Notes under the pieces: generated by a model
What the model was told of the DNA's origin: nothing
The model's database searches: none
The model's input: the letters and a program-made list of their open reading frames with translations, nothing else
Made by a program: the position numbers and the translations under genes
Assembly (NCBI RefSeq): GCF_040436345.1
Contig: NC_133238.1
Span: forward strand, 6,884,150 to 6,948,149
DNA length: 64,000 nucleotides
DNA from: Pagrus major
Lineage: Eukaryota; Chordata; Actinopteri; Spariformes; Sparidae
Direction of reading: 5' to 3'
In this document: positions 10,924 to 21,302 of the stretch, in pieces
Layout: each line of letters starts with the position of its first letter
Numbering within the stretch: the first letter of the stretch is position 1

Positions 10924-11561
10924 TCTGCAGGACTGGACATATGACAGAGAATGCTTAGTTAAATATCTGTGAGTTATCATTTGTATCAATACAAATACAC
11001 ACACTAAGACTTGAGTTGAAATGTAAATTAAGTACTGATCAGAACTTTCTCCTCAGTTGTATGACTACACTGCATTCATTCATTCCATTCCATTGGGTCT
11101 GATCATTATAATATAGCAACTTTTCTGCAAGTTTTTAATTTCTACACTCGCCTGCCAGCAGGTTTAGCTCTCCTCTGGGTAGAGACACATCCAAAACATA
11201 GATGCATGCAATCGGCCTGTTGTTATCCGTGCAGCTGCTCGGCGCTTACTTCTAGCGAGCAGTCTTGCATGCTAGCTTGAGGCTAGCTAAAGTTCCGAGC
11301 CAACTTCGCGACTTTAAAGCCATTATTTAAGTATTTTGCATTCACAGGCGTGTATATGAGATTCAAATGTCAAATCGGTCATTGGCTGGCGTCAATTATT
11401 TTGTGCATGCCTCATGCTGGAAACAACAAGCGAACGGAGGCTAATGCTAAAGTTAGTTAACCAAAGAGCTAATGACTTCATGTTGTATCTTAGCGCGGGG
11501 CCTTCAAGACATCTTCACCGGCGTGCCTGCTAGTTAATGTGAACACAAAGAGACGTCTTAC
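10924..11561 (-). other. zc3h13: Intron within the zc3h13 5' UTR
   Basis: The coding start is preceded by an acceptor (TCCTGCAG|A-ATG). A strong donor on the minus strand (CTTGG|GTAAGACG) sits at 11560-11561. These bracket a 5' UTR intron. No other feature is recognised inside it. Confidence 0.6.
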
Positions 11562-12010
11562 CCAAGATATAAATTCGGCGTCGCATCTACTTTAGTCCAG
11601 TGAGTGGATTCAGCACTTGTAGAAATAACAAGGCTTATTCTATAAAATCAAAGGCAGAAACTGCCCGGAGTGCCTTCATATTGGCGGAGGGGTGCGCATC
11701 ATATGCCGTGTTCTTCTTCTCTGGTTTATTAAGGCGGTTTGTACTCCACTGCCATCTACCGGACATCTGCTGCACGCTTTTATTTTCCAGTGCCTCTCGT
11801 GCTGTAGCTAACAACCAAAACTTATTGATTAAAAGCCCTTTATCTGTAGATGGCAAATGAATAGTCGTGTTGGTAGTGATAACAGTGTTCGGTATTTATT
11901 TGGTTGTTTGAAAATGTATTGGCTCGCCAGGCGCTATATTGAAAGTTTAAACCGGAAGTGTCATTATTCTATTGTGTCTGCCTTGATACGGGCTTTTCAC
12001 GCTGCATAGT
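11562..12010 (-). promoter_or_regulatory. zc3h13: Probable zc3h13 noncoding first exon and promoter region
   Basis: Upstream (higher coordinates) of the donor at 11560-11561 is sequence that should hold the noncoding first exon and the promoter. It is less AT-rich than its surroundings in parts. It includes an ETS-type core (CCGGAAGT) at 11952-11959, a motif common in promoters of broadly expressed genes. No transcription start can be fixed from sequence alone. Confidence 0.4.
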
Positions 12011-13022
12011 CTCAGCCCAGGCTATCATTAGCTCTGAGTGCAGTGAGAAAAGCCCTGTAGTTTAACAAAGGGTTGCTTCTCACTTGCCTCCAGTATGCGG
12101 GTTTACAGTGAACAGGATACTACAGTGCACGTAAGCGATCTAACTGTGTAGTGTTGTAGTTGATCTTGTTGCCACCGGAGGGCGACAAATCCCACGATGA
12201 TGATGGTAAATCGATTTCCGGGGAAACTCCTACAAAATAAAATTCCCCAAGTGGAAAAAACAACATAAGGTAAACAAACATAGCAAGGTAACATTTTTTC
12301 ATTTTTATAACGCAGAGGTGTTTTATTAGATTTCATTACATTGTATATGCTTTGACAATATGGCGATAACCAAATGTATATTAGGACTACATCACTGTGA
12401 TATACTCGCATGTAGTTCTCATATCAACACAGTATTAACACCACAAATAACACCACTATAACCTTAATATATTGCCAATATTAATAATTCACAGTGATGT
12501 AGTTCTCATTGGAACCACTTTCTACTTAAGTGTAGAAAGAATGGTAAATGGACTTGCATTTCTATAGCACTTTTTCCAGTCTACTGATTGCTCAAAGCAA
12601 TACTTTACACACACTGATGGAGAGATTTGGGGTTCAGTATCTTGAGTAAGGATACTTTTATATGCAGCCGGGGATTCGAACCAGCGACCCTCTGATTACT
12701 GGACAACCGCTCTACCTCCTGAGTCACAGCCACCCCAAGTGTGCTACAGCACTACTATATGAACTCACTGGGTGATTTTTTACAGTTTCTTTTATAGTTT
12801 TTAGTCCACAAAGCTTAATCAATTAATAAATTGCAGATACTTTTCCATGCCATTTATATACTTATGTATGCATACACTCATGTTAAAGGAATGCTACAAA
12901 AACATCTCCTTAAAGCAAAAAATACCTTGAATAACTATCAGATTATACTTAAAGCAGTGATTAAAGGCTAGCTGATCTGATAGTGGTACAACAAAGTCTT
13001 TGTTAACAGGCATCACTTCAAC
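12011..13022. other. Intergenic spacer between zc3h13 and cpb2
   Basis: The spacer contains a tRNA-derived SINE-like element at 12541-12737 and otherwise AT-rich sequence. No coding exon is recognised. The short frames on the minus strand at 12103-12411 do not resemble proteins. Confidence 0.6.
12541..12737 (-). mobile_element. tRNA-derived SINE-like element
   Basis: On the minus strand the element begins with a tRNA-like head (GGGTGGCTGTGACTCAGG, then AGAGCGG) and carries a clean pol III box B, GGTTCGAATCC, at 12671-12682. A tRNA-unrelated body follows, ending near TCCATTTACCAT. The A-like and B-box spacing fits a tRNA-derived SINE. The same layout is common in fish genomes (from memory). 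Confidence 0.65.
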
Positions 13023-13028
13023 TTTAAT
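13023..13028 (-). terminator. cpb2: Candidate cpb2 polyadenylation signal (ATTAAA)
   Basis: TTTAAT on the plus strand is ATTAAA on the minus strand, only about 16 nt beyond the cpb2 stop codon at 13044-13046. If used, the 3' UTR would be only some 30-40 nt. Confidence 0.4.
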
Positions 13029-13043
13029 GTCAGGTGTGACTGC

Positions 13044-16000
13044 TTATAGAGTTCGAGGAGGACTTGTTGGCGCCTGTGTTTTCTCTATAACCTTGAGAGC
13101 GATGGTCTTCACAGCAGTCAGAGCTTCATTGCAGGCCTTGGGAATGTGAGACGGTGGCAGTAGAAAGCCATACCGGCCGCGATCCTGGAGCTCGAATGTG
13201 AAGGCGTATTTGATGCCGAGGTTGTATGCCCAGTCATCAGAACCACCAGGAGCCAAGTCTGGAGAGAATTACATCAATATATTTTGACTGATTCAAGTAA
13301 AGGTATTTTTTCTTTCAAAACAAGTCTCACTTACATATTGTCTTTGCTCCAGAACCATATCGATAGTTGTTCCTATAATATCTTCTAATTTTCTGGGCAG
13401 CTTCTTGGACCATCTCATACTTTAAAAAGAGAACATTTACACAAACATCCAGAAAGAGTTAAGAGTCTGTGTTTTATCTCAAGTTACAGGAATTGACACG
13501 TTGAGTTGGATGCTTGTTCCGTCCACTCAGACCACTCACCAGGTCTCTGTGGTTCTCTGCTTCCTCTAAGGTGCAGGAGTATGGGAAGAGCAGCATCTGA
13601 GAATAGGAGTGGATAGTGAGGTAAAGCTGAACTGTGTCCTTGTTCTTGCGCAGGAAGTCGGCCACAGCCTGGGTCTCTGGTTCTGACTCTGGGAATTCAC
13701 CGCAGTAGATCTCAGTGCAAGGCTCATCAGAGGCCCCCTCCGCTGGAAGGAACACATCTCTGTATCTTATAGATGTTATGACACTCTCATATATGATAAT
13801 GTGTATATTAATTTCTTTTGAAACTAAAGTATGGCAATACTTTACACTAAAGGACCTCAAAATAACCTCAATAACGACTTAATATCGCTACAAAATTTTC
13901 TTATTATTTCGAGATACCAAGACATCTTTTTGAGAAAGTTCCACATTTTGAGATTATAAATCAATATTTTGATATTATAAGTCATTATTTTCAGGAAAGT
14001 TGTATTCTTTTTGAGATACTAAGTCATTATTTTGAGACTCTTAGTAACTATTTTGAGATAAGTCATTATTTTGAGAAAGGTTCTCATTATTTGGGAATTC
14101 TAAGACATTATTTATAGACAAGTAAGTCACTATTTTGAGATACTTATTCATTATTTGTAAAATACTATGTCATTATTTTGAGATTATAAATCATGATTTT
14201 GAGATACTAGGTCATTTTTTTTCAGATACTAAGACATTACTCCGAGATGGGTAGGTCATTATTTCTGTAAGTTTCACTGTCTTTGAGATACTTAATATTT
14301 GAAAAATAATGAAACTTCCTCAAATAATTACTAAGTCATTATTTTGAGATTATATGACATTAATTTGAGAAAGTTTCACTGTGTTTGAGATAGTAAGCCA
14401 TTACTTTGAGAAAGTTACTCATTATAAAAACTTACAGGATCTTTTTTTCTCCAATACATTGGAGGAAATGGGCTTCCATACACCGGACAGTAATGTGGGA
14501 GGAAGACTTACTGCACCAGTTGGCATCAAAGTTTCTGTTGAGGTCAACTCCGATGCAGCCGCTTCTCTTGCTGACGGAGCGGTTCTTCCTCCACATCCTG
14601 TTCTGAAACAAAAAAACAAAAATACAACAGGGACAGGTCATGAGTCCAGCTGAAATTCCTTCCTTTAGCACAGAATACCAGTTCTGTTTCATGCATTCTT
14701 ACTGTTGTCCATGTGTACTCGTATCCATCAGGGTTCATAACAGGCAGGACATAGACATCCATGTTGTCCAGGATGTGAGTAATGTCTTGGTTTTGCCTGT
14801 AAAATGACAAAGACTGTGGGAGAAAGGAGGTTGATTTTAGTGTTAGACAACAGTGAAACTGACCTGATAGGAAACAAACACAAAAAAAGACATCTCCGGC
14901 CTGTTTATAACAGATTAAATGTACTCACGTGGCGTACAAACCATAAGCAGAAAGCAGGGGAGACCCACTCTCTGGCATGGATCCCACAGTCGATCCACAT
15001 TGCTTTTTTGTTCGGCCTGTTATTCATAGACAACTGAGAAGGCAAGGGACGTCAGCATGCGGAGGGTATTATAGAATTCATGTCACAAGTCAGCTAAAAC
15101 AAATAATTTGTGCAGCTTATCATGTGATGTGTGAGTGCACCTTCAGAACGTAGAGTGGTCGCTTCTCACTTGAGGAGCCAATGAGAATGACTTCGACTGT
15201 GCTGGGGTTGTCCTGTTGGGTCCTGTTTATCCAGTAATAGATCTACAATGGAGACAATGTACTTAAATGCAGTACTTCATGACATTCCAAAGCAATCCAG
15301 TCCTGTAATTAACCCTGTTAGTGAAGCTCAAAATTGGCCGTGAGAAGGAGTATTATCAATAAAAGCTGAATGTAATAAGGAAAAGCATACATCCTCCAGA
15401 CTGTGATATCTCTCGTAGAAAGTTGCGCTGCTTCTTGGGTCGCCGGAGTCGTTCCTCGTCTGCATTTCAATCAACTCATTGGCGTTGGCCAGTAACACCC
15501 TAAAATAAAATCACAAAATGTCTATAAAGAATTGTACGCCTGCCATGAAATGCAATATAAAGCTCTGCAAGGAATACATGTATGTTTTCTGTATGTTTGA
15601 AAGTATAATAGTATAATTTGAAAAGTTTATTGTTATAACAAGATGTTTTTACAATGTTACAAAATAAAAACTGATCACATAACAAGAAACATTTCTTTTT
15701 ATAACAATATACTATTTATCTTGTTATAACTGAAAACTTTTTACAGTTTAACTTATTTTTGTAACATAAAATGTTTCATGTTGTAATGCGATAACTTGTG
15801 TAGTTTTAGGCTTTTCTTGTTAAAACATTTGACTGTTTATGTTGTTATAATGTGAGACGTTTCATGTTATAAAGTAATAATAACATGTAAATAATAACAA
15901 AAATGTTTTTGTGAGAATATCTTGTCATAACCTGAAACATTCAATGTTAACACATTATAACGTGGAACATTTCACATCATAACAAGGTAAATATCATATT

Positions 16001-16857
16001 AACATAACAGTAAGTTAAGTAACATTAATATAAGTTTCTTGTTATAACATGAAAACATCTTGTTATAAAAATAAACTTTTCACATTAAAATACTACTGAT
16101 CCATTTTTCTTTTTCTAAGTGTGGCAGCATTAAGCTTCCGTAGTTTTCATGCCACTAACATACTCATGAGTGATGGCGTGTGTCTGCAGCAGATCTCTGA
16201 CGGTCTCTGAGCTGTTAGCAGGGACAAACAGGTGGACCTCGGTCTCTTCTTTGATGTACTGAGGTGCAGCCGGCTGCCATAAGGCTGTCTGGGAGAAAAC
16301 ATGTCAAATAATGATTCGTAGGAGGCCAAAAAAAACCCACAAAAACCAGAGCGACTTAATCACTGATAAAGATCTCCCACCTCATATTGTGTGGACACAT
16401 TCTTCAAGATGTCCACTTGTTCTTGTGTTGTTGGCGTGATTGTTAGAATCTGGTCACTGAATAAAAAGAAAAGACATCAGCAAAAGGCATTGTCCTCCAT
16501 GAATGATGCAGACACCTCTGGACCAATCAGACACACATTTGTCACACTGTTTTCACTATATTATCGACAGTGACAGACTGCAAAGGTGAAGTGTGTCATT
16601 CTTTGTGGTTGAGGTTTTGTTAAAATTGTGTCTGTTAAATAAGTGCCTTTGTTCAGATACCACAACATTCATGGTATACAAGCTTGTGTTTGCATAAGTG
16701 TGTCAGAAGATAGTTTCTTTGTGGACAACAGCAGATAACAAATCACTACAATTCCATTAAAATTTCACAAGTCAACTTACCGTGTTTCTGTGCAGTGTCC
16801 TGGCCTCAGGAGTTTGTCCAAATTCATCAAAACAAACAAAATCAAAAGAGTCTTCAT
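13044..16857 (-). CDS. cpb2: Carboxypeptidase B2 (TAFI, plasma carboxypeptidase B)-like, 11 exons
   Basis: Exons in transcript order: 16781-16857, 16381-16456, 16164-16288, 15391-15499, 15141-15242, 14929-15033, 14703-14813, 14512-14602, 13540-13742, 13335-13419, 13044-13258. They total 1299 nt (432 aa) with all phases matching. A hydrophobic signal peptide ([12 protein letters not shown]) is followed by an M14A activation peptide and the catalytic domain. Zinc ligands are H182 and E185 (GIHAREW) and H310 (TIHSYSQ). Substrate-binding N257-R258 lies in DLNRNF, and the catalytic Glu is E384 ([13 protein letters not shown]). The Asp in GGSDDW marks specificity for C-terminal Lys/Arg. Cleavage after R115 ([15 protein letters not shown]) corresponds to the TAFI activation site. 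In mammals CPB2 dampens fibrinolysis by removing C-terminal lysines from fibrin. CPB1 is the alternative; proximity to zc3h13, as in human, favours cpb2. About ten extra residues follow the usual C-terminus. Confidence 0.93.
13880..14430. repeat. Degenerate tandem array (TCATTATTTTGAGAT motif) in a cpb2 intron
   Basis: The motif AAGTCATTATTTTGAGAT recurs many times with changes, at roughly 15-25 bp intervals, with related TTTGAGAAAGTT blocks. The array fills most of the intron between exons 14512-14602 and 13540-13742. It looks like an old AT-rich minisatellite. Confidence 0.75.
15590..16090. repeat. Degenerate repeat array with palindromic TTGTTATAAC motif in a cpb2 intron
   Basis: TTGTTATAAC or close variants occur near 15630, 15720, 15842, 16038 and 16060, interspersed with GAAACATTTC and CATGTTATAA blocks. 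The motif is partly self-complementary (TTATAA core). It fills the intron between exons 16164-16288 and 15391-15499. Confidence 0.65.
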
Positions 16858-17248
16858 GATGTCAGACTCACGACTATTAAAGACTGAGGTTTGTTCAGAA
16901 TGTGGGGATAGGGAGACATTATTGATTCAAACAGTGTTTATTTAGAGTTAAACATTACTTTTTTTTGAAAGACGAGGGCATAGATCAGCCATCATAGCTG
17001 AGAGGGAACAGGCAGGTGGCTTGTGTTGCTTCAGCTATAAAATCAGTAACTTCAGTCATAGTATTTGTATAATTTACACAGGTCTGAATTAAGCAAGATT
17101 TTTCATGTGAGTATTCATCAACACAAGCTGTAAAAGTGAGTGCAGTAATACCTCCTCGCCGCTACGTGGCGCATGTAAATGTACCAGTAGCTGTAAAACA
17201 GAGCAGGAAACTTGAAAGGTGATGTGTTGTTACATTTCATTTGGCAAG
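16858..17248. promoter_or_regulatory. Shared upstream region of divergent cpb2 and alg11
   Basis: Only 391 bp separate the cpb2 start (16857, minus) from the alg11 start (17249, plus), so both promoters must lie here or overlap. A TATA-like TAAATAAA on the minus strand (16937-16944) is about 80 nt upstream of the cpb2 ATG. No TATA is evident on the alg11 side. Confidence 0.55.
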
Positions 17249-20167
17249 ATGTCGGGCCACGATCAGCTGGTCCACTGTTTGTGTGAAATAACAAGGTACA
17301 ATATATTATATTTTATTATATTATACAGTTAGCTTGTTTTGTTTCATTAACGCTACATATTAGGTGCTGCTCGGGTAGTAGCTTTTACCAGACGTCAATA
17401 TAGTGGTAACATTATAAAGAAAAACTTAGCTTACCTAGCAAACTTAGCTAACATTAAGCTAATTCGTTGCTTGTAGTCCTGTAGATAAATAAAAGGCTAA
17501 TATGTTCCAGTTCCTTACTAAGAATAACAAGCTCTTTACTGTATGACTCAAATGTAGGCAAGTCTTTGTTTCTTAAACCTCGAAGGAACTATTCCTATAA
17601 ATGTGAGCTTTTTATAGTGACTAAATTGATGTGTTATGTACATGTGTGATGCTAGTGATAAGCCATGTCACAATAATTTTCCTAACATACTTGGTTAGAG
17701 CTGGGGTTTTGCTATAATGTTTTCCTTTGATCATAAGAGTATTTCTAAGTATAATCTTTTAATTCTGACTCCAGAGCAGCCCTCCTCAAAGTCTCAGAAG
17801 CCAATCAATCTGTAACACATCTCACAAGCATTTATTTGTTTTTGTGTTTTTTGGCTTTCTCTAGGTTTCATATGAGTTATTTTGTGGGTTGCTTGCCTTT
17901 ATTCTCTCCTCTGTCTCTTATCTCCCTCTTCCTACTTTTATTTTTCCATATAATCCCTCTGAAACCTTTTGTTTTTTATTAAATAAAATGTGCTTGCTGT
18001 TTCCTATAACTCACTGTGTTGTTCCTCTGCGTGTTCCAGGTTGCTGTGGAAGTTGCTGCTGCCCCTGGTGTTTCTGTGTGTGCTGCTGATCGCTGTCCTG
18101 GTCCTGCTGGTGCTGGCAGTGCGCCTCTGGCTTCAGAGCAGCAGGAACGCTCGGCGGGCAAGGGATGGCCGTCCCACGGTGGCCTTCTTCCACCCCTACT
18201 GCAATGCTGGTGGTGGGGGAGAAAGGGTGCTCTGGTGTGCGATCAGGGCTCTACAGAACAGGTAAAGCTGATGAATTCATTTTGATGACGTTTTTTTAGT
18301 TTATAGTTTGGTGTGTCCACTTTCCCTCACAGGTTACTGATTTACTGCATTTTCCAGTATTCTGTCACACAGTCTATTCAAACCTGGCTCTTTAGTAAAG
18401 TTAGTAAAGTTATTATAAACTTATTGGGTAATAATATTATAGCTAAATAATTCATAATAACAGATTCAAATAGAGTAGAGAGGAAAAATCAGTCAGGAAT
18501 ACAACCAAAACAATGTGTAGCACATAATACTTAATGGCATCAAAATACCCTGTTGCTTAAACTTAACCCACATCTGCACAGGTATGTGGACATCAACTTT
18601 GTGGTGTACACGGGGGACCTGGGTGTGACGGGCCAGCAGATTCTGGAAGGGGCGCGACGCCGTTTCAACATCGTGCTTCCCAGGCCCATTCAGTTTGTTT
18701 TCCTGAGGCACCGACTGCTCGTGGAGCCCGGCCTGTTTCCTCACTTCACCCTGCTGGGACAGAGCGTGGGCTCCATCTTCTTGGGATGGGAGGCGCTGAC
18801 AGAGTTTGTCCCAGACCTGTACATCGACTCCATGGGCTACGCCTTCACTCTGCCCCTGTTTCGCTACTTGGGAGGCTGCAGCGTGGGTAGTTACGTTCAC
18901 TATCCCACTATCAGCACTGACATGCTGTCTGTAGTGAGAGAAAGGAACCCCAGGTAATAGCTGCGTGTCTTAACGAATCCAAGTTGTCTAATATGGCTGT
19001 GTTAAAGAAAAAGTTGTGTGTGTTATGTGTTAAGACGTTTTAAGGCCCTCAGTTTCAGATATAGAACTGATAATGGGATTGATAACTAAAACCTGCTGCT
19101 AGCTAACCCCTCAAATAACACTAACTGCTGATGTCCTAGGTTCAACAACCCCGACTACGTCTCCAACAGTCTGTTCCTGAGTGCCTTCAAGGTGGTCTAC
19201 TACTGCCTGTTCGCCCTGCTCTACGGCATGGCCGGCTCCTGCAGTGATCTCATCATGGTCAACTCCTCCTGGACTCTCGATCACATCCTGTCACTGTGGC
19301 GTGCTCCCAACCGCACCAGCGTGGTCTACCCACCCTGTGACGTCAGTGCGTTCCTGGACGTGCCGCTGGAGGAGGACGGGGACAGGAAGTGCCACTCAAT
19401 CGTCTCCATCGGGCAGTTCAGGCCAGAGAAGGACCACCGGCTGCAGATCAAAGCTTTCAAGAAGGTGTTGGACAGGAGGAGGGAGGGGTTGGGGGGCAGG
19501 GAGGCGCTGAAGTTGGTTCTGATTGGTGGGTGCAGGGACCAGCAGGATGAAGACAGGGTGCTCATGTTGAGGGGGCTGTGCCAGGAGCTGGGTTTGGCTG
19601 ACAGGGTGGAGTTTAAACTGAACATATCCTTCGAGGAACTAAAGAGAGAGATGGGGGAAGCCACAATCGGACTGCACACCATGTGGAACGAACACTTTGG
19701 AATAGGTAATTAATCAGTCTGACATACTGTCTAATTTTAAATTCCCATTTCTTCATCTCTTTTTGATTATAAAGCAGGTCTAGGTGCTATATAAATGCTG
19801 TGAAAGTATCAAATCGCTCAATCCACAGAGAAAAACCTTTATGATGATCCTTAAAGTGCATTTTCACTTCTTTCCCACTCTAGGCGTTGTGGAGTGTATG
19901 GCAGCAGGGAAGGTCATGCTGGCGCACAAGTCTGGCGGTCCCAAGTTGGACATCGTGGTACCTTTCGAGGGCGGCCAGACTGGCTTCCTGGCTGATGACG
20001 AGGAAAGTTACGCAGAGGCCATAGACAGGATCCTAGCGCTGCCGCCCGCCATGCGGCTGCAGATCAGGCGCAACGCACGTCAGTCTGTGGCTCGCTTCTC
20101 AGATCAGGAGTTTGAAGCATGCTTCCTCGCTGCTATGGAGCCTCTGATGGGAACACTTGAACGATGA
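17249..20167 (+). CDS. alg11: GDP-Man:Man3GlcNAc2-PP-dolichol alpha-1,2-mannosyltransferase, 5 exons
   Basis: Exons 17249-17295, 18040-18261, 18582-18953, 19140-19705 and 19884-20167 total 1491 nt (496 aa) with consistent phases; human ALG11 is 492 aa. ALG11 adds the fourth and fifth mannoses to the lipid-linked oligosaccharide on the cytosolic face of the ER before it flips for N-glycosylation. An N-terminal membrane anchor spans about residues 17-47 ([17 protein letters not shown]...). The GT-B fold glycine loop is [15 protein letters not shown] (67-81). The GT4-family E-x7-E motif is E398...E406 (EHFGIGVVE). Conserved blocks [29 protein letters not shown] and VGQFRPEK-like (SIGQFRPEK) support the call. 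The start ATG gives [16 protein letters not shown], similar in length to the human N-terminus. Confidence 0.95.
17296..18039 (+). other. alg11: alg11 intron 1, no other feature seen
   Basis: The intron runs from the donor ACAAG|GTACAA to the acceptor TGTTCCAG|G. It is AT-rich and contains no recognised element. Confidence 0.75.
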
Positions 20168-21302
20168 GAGGGGGACTCATTGTTTGTGTATGTGTGTGTG
20201 TGTATAGTTATGGTGGATAGTTACTTTGAGCACCTTTTCTTTGATGCACTTAGGGCTGCATTCACACTGTACGACTGGGATTATATTGATGCACTTACTG
20301 CTCTCATGCTCACACAGGACGGTTGAAATTGTCCACACATGCTGACACCAAGCATAGTGTACATGAATTTGTTCTAAAAGCAGAAAAATTTAAAAACTCC
20401 CAAATAAGAAGACATAGTACATCACCGTAATCCGCTATAGGATGTTTTGAGTAAATGCTTTTCTTCTTTTTACTTTCTTATCATTCTTATAAAAACCCGT
20501 GCACAGTTGAGGTACATGGCCCCTATCAGAAACAATCTTTTAGAGGTGAATGCTAATCTGGTACGAATAGAATCTAATTCTGTCTATGGAGTAATGAATG
20601 CAGCTGCAGAAAACTGTGTAGTTGTGTTACACATGTATCTGTACATACTAGATTATCCTGTGAAATGACAGTTCAAGCTCTTGCGACATTTTTTTTTACA
20701 GGACACATTCCTTTGTCAGTAGTGTCAGTTTAATTAAAGAGATTATATTATATTTAATGTGGTGGTAACGCGACTAAATGTCATGTTCAAAATGTGAAGT
20801 ATTTTTTATATCGATGATGAATGTAATAAAGATATGACGAGTAAGGGGTTGTTGTGTTGATATATGATATTTATTGATCTTGGAAAAAAAAACTTTAATC
20901 ATCAAATCTGGGCAGAAATAATGAAACTAAAACCAGTGAATGCTTTGTATCTTTGTTGAATTGATTATCAAAATTGTTCCAGATTATTTTTGTCAGATGA
21001 CCAATCAGTTAACTGACTAATTGTTTAAGCTCTCAGCATTCTAAACATTGAGAACCTAAAAAAATGTGGTTGCTGGTGATTCAGTGTCCCACATTTTTAA
21101 TTCACCCTGGAATCAATAGTGCTGAACAAAGGTTAACAGCTATTGCGTGAAGGAAGCAGGACAGACAGCAGGGAGGGAGGGAGGTTTTTTTTAGGGGTTA
21201 TTGAGGACATGAGGCGGTGCAAAGGGGTCAGGACGAAAGCTGAACATATTTAGAGAGGGGTAAAGGAAGAACTGAAGCTACTGAGGTTTGGTGCTATTCA
21301 AG
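20168..21302. other. alg11 3' UTR and spacer before spp2
   Basis: The alg11 3' UTR probably occupies 20168 to about 20850. Near 20940-21040 there is a fragment resembling the ATTAATCAATTAATC-type repeat seen at 46005 and 53385. The remainder should contain the spp2 promoter; no distinct element is clear. Confidence 0.5.
20825..20830 (+). terminator. alg11: Candidate alg11 polyadenylation signal
   Basis: AATAAA lies about 660 nt after the alg11 stop, in AT-rich sequence and followed by GT-rich sequence (GGGGTTGTTGTG), as expected downstream of a cleavage site. Confidence 0.55.

Noticed and set aside
12660-12740. Functional tRNA gene on the minus strand
   Set aside because: Box B is good, but the cloverleaf arms do not pair over the full length and the tRNA-unrelated body continues, so it is a SINE.
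13880-14430. CRISPR-like or satellite DNA array with spacers
   Set aside because: Units drift strongly and are contiguous; eukaryotic intron; no direct repeat plus unique spacer pattern.
13044-16857. Call as pancreatic cpb1 instead of cpb2
   Set aside because: The GGSDDWAYN and [13 protein letters not shown] segments resemble CPB1 as well, but the position next to zc3h13 and the activation-site context favour cpb2; a phylogeny would decide.
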